Positions 30,851-33,365 of a stretch of 33,365 nucleotides of DNA are shown in pieces. A program made the translations under genes and the position numbers. A model generated the notes under the pieces. That model was given only the letters and a program-made list of their open reading frames with translations, did not search any database and was not told the origin of the DNA. The stretch lies in assembly GCA_017616675.1 (NCBI GenBank), contig JAFZXR010000068.1:1-33365 (forward strand). Direction: 5' to 3'. Position 1 is the first letter of the stretch; each line of letters begins with the position of its first letter. This DNA is from Bacteroidales bacterium (GTDB lineage: Bacteria; Bacteroidota; Bacteroidia; Bacteroidales; F082).

Positions 30851-30904
30851 AGAGTATTTGTTTCTATTTCAATTAAAAATAATTCTTCGCATTAATAAAT
30901 TTTG

Positions 30905-30912
30905 TATTTTTG
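30905..30912 (+). promoter_or_regulatory. -7 promoter element of the glycosyltransferase
   Basis: TATTTTTG followed by CAGCA lies 5 bases before the GTG at 30918, so the leader would be extremely short. Confidence 0.5.
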
Positions 30913-30917
30913 CAGCA

Positions 30918-31937
30918 GTGAAAAACGTTGCAGTAGTCATATTGAATTACAACGGGAAGAAGTTCCTCGAGAAGTTCCTGCCAACAGTCATCGAGCATAG
31001 CGCCGATGTGGCCAACATCATCGTTGCCGACAACGCCTCTACTGACGACTCGGTCGACTTCATGCGCACGGCCTTCCCCGACATCCGTCTGATCCTCAAC
31101 GAGAGCAACGGCGGCTTCTCGACGGGCTATAACCTCGCATTGAAGCAGGTCGAGGCCAAATACTACTGCCTTCTGAACTCCGACATCGAGGTCACGCCGC
31201 ACTGGATCGAGCCAGTGATCGAGCTCATGGAGAGCGACGAGACGATAGCGGCATGTCAGCCGAAGATACTGTCGTATCACGACAAGACGAAGTTTGAGTA
31301 TGCCGGCGCGGGCGGCGGTTTCATCGACAAATACGGTTATCCGTTCTGTCGCGGCCGCGTGTTCCAGCATCTGGAGAACGACGAAGGTCAGTACGACGAC
31401 GTGAAAGAGGTGTTTTGGGCCACTGGAGCGTGTATGTTTGTGCGCGCCGAGCTCTATCACCGGTTCGGAGGCTTGGACGACAGCTTCTTCGCTCACATGG
31501 AGGAGATCGACTTCTGCTGGCGCGTGAAAAACAACGACTACAAGGTGATGTACTGTCCGCAGTCGAAGGTATACCACATCGGCGGCGGCACCTTGCCAAA
31601 GAGCTCGGCGCGCAAGACGTATCTCAACTTCCGCAACAACCTGTCGGTGCTGATGAAAAACCTCCCGAAAGGCACGGTTTTCCTCACCATCGCGTATCGT
31701 ATACTTCTCGACTGGGTAGCAGGACTGAAGTTCCTGTTCGACGGCTGCTTCGCCGACGTCTGGGCCGTGACGAGGGCTCACCTGAGCTTCTATCGTCATC
31801 TGCCGGCGCTCAGAAAGAAAAGAAGAGCGCTACCTCACAAAAAGGTGTCGCAGGTTTACCAGAAAAACATCGTTTTCAAGCATTTCTTAGGAAAGAAGAA
31901 GCTTTACACGGAACTGAATGAAAAGGATTTTTCGTAA
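30918..31937 (+). CDS. Family 2 glycosyltransferase
   Basis: The 339-residue protein has the GT-A fold of inverting family 2 transferases. It has VAVVILNYNGKKFLEKFL at the N-terminus, the nucleotide-binding IIVADNASTDDSV, the metal-binding LLNSDIEVTP (in place of DxD), a GGG loop, and the catalytic-base region FAHMEEIDFCWR. It resembles rhamnosyl and other transferases of cell-surface polysaccharide. The start is GTG 30918; the frame upstream spans the promoter. The gene stands alone, between two copies of an inverted-repeat element. Confidence 0.92.
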   Translation: MKNVAVVILNYNGKKFLEKFLPTVIEHSADVANIIVADNASTDDSVDFMRTAFPDIRLILNESNGGFSTGYNLALKQVEAKYYCLLNSDIEVTPHWIEPVIELMESDETIAACQPKILSYHDKTKFEYAGAGGGFIDKYGYPFCRGRVFQHLENDEGQYDDVKEVFWATGACMFVRAELYHRFGGLDDSFFAHMEEIDFCWRVKNNDYKVMYCPQSKVYHIGGGTLPKSSARKTYLNFRNNLSVLMKNLPKGTVFLTIAYRILLDWVAGLKFLFDGCFADVWAVTRAHLSFYRHLPALRKKRRALPHKKVSQVYQKNIVFKHFLGKKKLYTELNEKDFS

Positions 31938-31940
31938 TCA

Positions 31941-32091
31941 AACGTCATTTCGACTGGAGCGTAGCGGAATGGAGAAATCCTCCGTCCGATAAATCTATTT
32001 GTAAATAGATAAAACTTTAATTCATTGTTTTTTCTCAAAGAGGATTTCTCCACTCCATTTCACTTCGTTTCATTCCGGTCGAAATGACGTT
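31941..32091. repeat. Inverted-repeat element B (GTCATTTCGA family)
   Basis: AACGTCATTTCGAC (31941-31954) pairs over 14 bp with 32078-32091, and GGAGAAATCCTC (31971-31982) over 12 bp with 32040-32051. A third small hairpin (31993-32010) is in the loop. The right arm overlaps the end of aroQ. Confidence 0.9.
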
Positions 32092-32498
32092 AAGAATTCT
32101 ACTGCTTCAGCATATCCATTGATTCCGTGGCCGACTATAGCTTTTACTGCGGCTTCAGCGGTGTAGGAATGATGGCGGTAGGCTTCTCTTTCGTAGATAT
32201 TAGAGATATGGACTTCAACCACTGGGATCTTTATCGCCCTGACGGCATCGGCCAGCGCTATCGAGGTGTGGGCGTAACCTCCCGGGTTCATCACCACGCC
32301 GTCGTATTTCCCCATTGCCTCGTGCAGCTTATCGATCAAAACACCTTCGTGATTCGTCTGAAAAGCATCGATGGTGCAGTCGGGAAAACGTTTTCTCATC
32401 ACCTCGAAATATTCGTCAAGTGATTGATTGCCATAGATTTCCGGCTCACGTTTGCCTATGAGGTTAAGGTTAGGGCCGTTTAGAATCAATATCTTCAT
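32070..32498 (-). CDS. aroQ: Type II 3-dehydroquinate dehydratase
   Basis: The 142-residue protein has the length of type II dehydroquinases, which convert 3-dehydroquinate to 3-dehydroshikimate in the aromatic amino acid pathway. Family motifs are LNGPNLNLIGKREPEIYG (with the catalytic-site Arg and Tyr), QTNHEGVLIDKLHEA, MNPGGYAHTSIALADAV and the catalytic-His block VEVHISNIYEREAYR. The start overlaps the stop of the upstream P-type ATPase gene by ATGA, so the pair are coupled. The last residues (TSFRPE and the stop codon) are encoded by the right arm of repeat element B. Confidence 0.95.
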   Translation of the reverse strand: MKILILNGPNLNLIGKREPEIYGNQSLDEYFEVMRKRFPDCTIDAFQTNHEGVLIDKLHEAMGKYDGVVMNPGGYAHTSIALADAVRAIKIPVVEVHISNIYEREAYRHHSYTAEAAVKAIVGHGINGYAEAVEFLTSFRPE

Positions 32499-33365
32499 AT
32501 CTTTTCCTTTTTAATCAGACGGACGAGTTCGCCAATCAATATCACAGGGCTTGTGCCGATGAAACAGATAAGCCAGTCGTGCCATTTCAGAGGTTCGACG
32601 TTGAACATCTCGCCGCCGAAGGTCACAATCAGGAGCTGTCCGATGAGTATTATCGAGAGTGTGAGTTCAAATCCTCCGAAAGTCCTGCCGGCGTTGCGGA
32701 ATGCCGACTGTCCGGTGTGATATGCCTTGGCATTGAAGAGGTTCCAGAACTGCAGGAACACAAACAGCGTGAATGTCAGCGAATGCTCGTAAGGCGTGTA
32801 TTCCCGGGCTTCGGCGATATGCATGTTGAAGTAGTTCTTCAGGTAGTCGACGAATGAGAAGTCGAGCATGGAGTCGATTTCGACGTGTTTGAAATACTGC
32901 ACGAATCCCAGCATCACCACGAAGAATATTATTCCCACCGTGAGCAGCGACTGTATCATCGGCTTGGTGAGGATATGTGCGTCTTTGGAGCGTGGTTTCT
33001 CGTTCATGACGCTCTCCGACGGTGGCAAAGAGGCCAGCGCGAGGGCCGCGAACGTGTCCATGATGAGGTTCACCCACAGCATCTGCGTCACGGTGAGGAC
33101 GGCATCGGTGCCCAGCAGAGCCCCGATCATCACCACGAGGCATGCCGCCACGTTGATAGTCGTCTGGAACAGTATGAAACGCTGTATGTTGAGGTATAGT
33201 GAGCGGCCCCACATCACGGCTCTGCATATCGAACGGAACGAGTTGTCGAGAATGGTGATGTCTGACGCTTCCTTTGCCACCGTCGTGCCGTCGCCCATAG
33301 ACAGGCCGACCTGCGCCGCTTTCAGCGCCGGAGCGTCATTGGTGCCGTCGCCGGTGACAGCCACC
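32495..33365 (-). CDS. Ca2+-type P-type ATPase, C-terminal part
   Basis: The protein continues past the right edge; 290 residues are visible. They start at the hinge motif TGDGTNDAPALKAAQVGLSMG, followed by membrane segments M5-M10 with LWVNLIMDTFAALALASLPP, the M6 cation-site motif (NxxxD) typical of SERCA/PMCA-type calcium pumps. It should export Ca2+ using ATP. An inserted segment (about KHVEIDSMLDFSFVDYLKNYF) sits in the loop between M7 and M8. The gene overlaps aroQ by 4 bases, an unusual pairing that suggests only shared transcription. Confidence 0.93.
   Translation of the reverse strand, partial: VAVTGDGTNDAPALKAAQVGLSMGDGTTVAKEASDITILDNSFRSICRAVMWGRSLYLNIQRFILFQTTINVAACLVVMIGALLGTDAVLTVTQMLWVNLIMDTFAALALASLPPSESVMNEKPRSKDAHILTKPMIQSLLTVGIIFFVVMLGFVQYFKHVEIDSMLDFSFVDYLKNYFNMHIAEAREYTPYEHSLTFTLFVFLQFWNLFNAKAYHTGQSAFRNAGRTFGGFELTLSIILIGQLLIVTFGGEMFNVEPLKWHDWLICFIGTSPVILIGELVRLIKKEKI

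Overview
The window looks like chromosome from a member of the Bacteroidota, most likely Bacteroidales. The best evidence is the promoter style: about seventeen intergenic regions carry the Bacteroides-type -7 element TAnnTTTG just before a start codon, four of them with a TTG 18-20 bases upstream. Shine-Dalgarno sites are nearly absent (fmt and hsp20 are the exceptions). The gene set fits too: a GWxTD-domain protein, a DUF2779 protein, a TPR/membrane/HTH regulator and many lipoproteins. The species is not identified.

Bases 1-14,200 are mainly housekeeping. In order they hold the start of an HU-type protein, fmt, a TPR membrane protein, trmH, a sigma-54 response regulator, a coiled-coil lipoprotein, a MATE exporter joined to a DUF2779 nuclease-like protein, dnaB, then (reverse strand) an SMR-like protein/lipoprotein/arcC operon, a metal exporter/rimM/trmN6 operon, and a small heat-shock protein. 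The lipoprotein has a near-consensus sigma-54 promoter next to the sigma-54 activator gene. Between dnaB and arcC lies a remarkable array of GATAA/TTATC repeats around a perfect terminator palindrome.

Bases 14,200-27,100 are an AT-richer accessory region resembling a defence island. It holds a DUF4143 ATPase, a ParE-type toxin-antitoxin pair between two identical 61-bp repeats, an AbiH-like gene, a DUF1016 (YhcG-like) PD-(D/E)XK protein and an orphan small protein. Its centre is a tight reverse-strand operon: radical SAM enzyme, PLD-nuclease/SF2-helicase fusion, a 49-residue protein, a DndD/Rad50-like ATPase, a 153-residue protein, and probably AbiH. The parts recall DNA phosphorothioation (Dnd) systems, but no sulfur-transfer genes are present and a radical SAM enzyme stands in their place. 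This is the best candidate here for an undescribed modification or defence system.

From 27,188 to the end the sequence is core-like again: two tRNA-Ser genes, a TPR regulator, a GWxTD protein, a glycosyltransferase, aroQ and the C-terminal part of a Ca2+-type P-ATPase. Two related long inverted repeats occur here, and one supplies the last codons and stop of aroQ.
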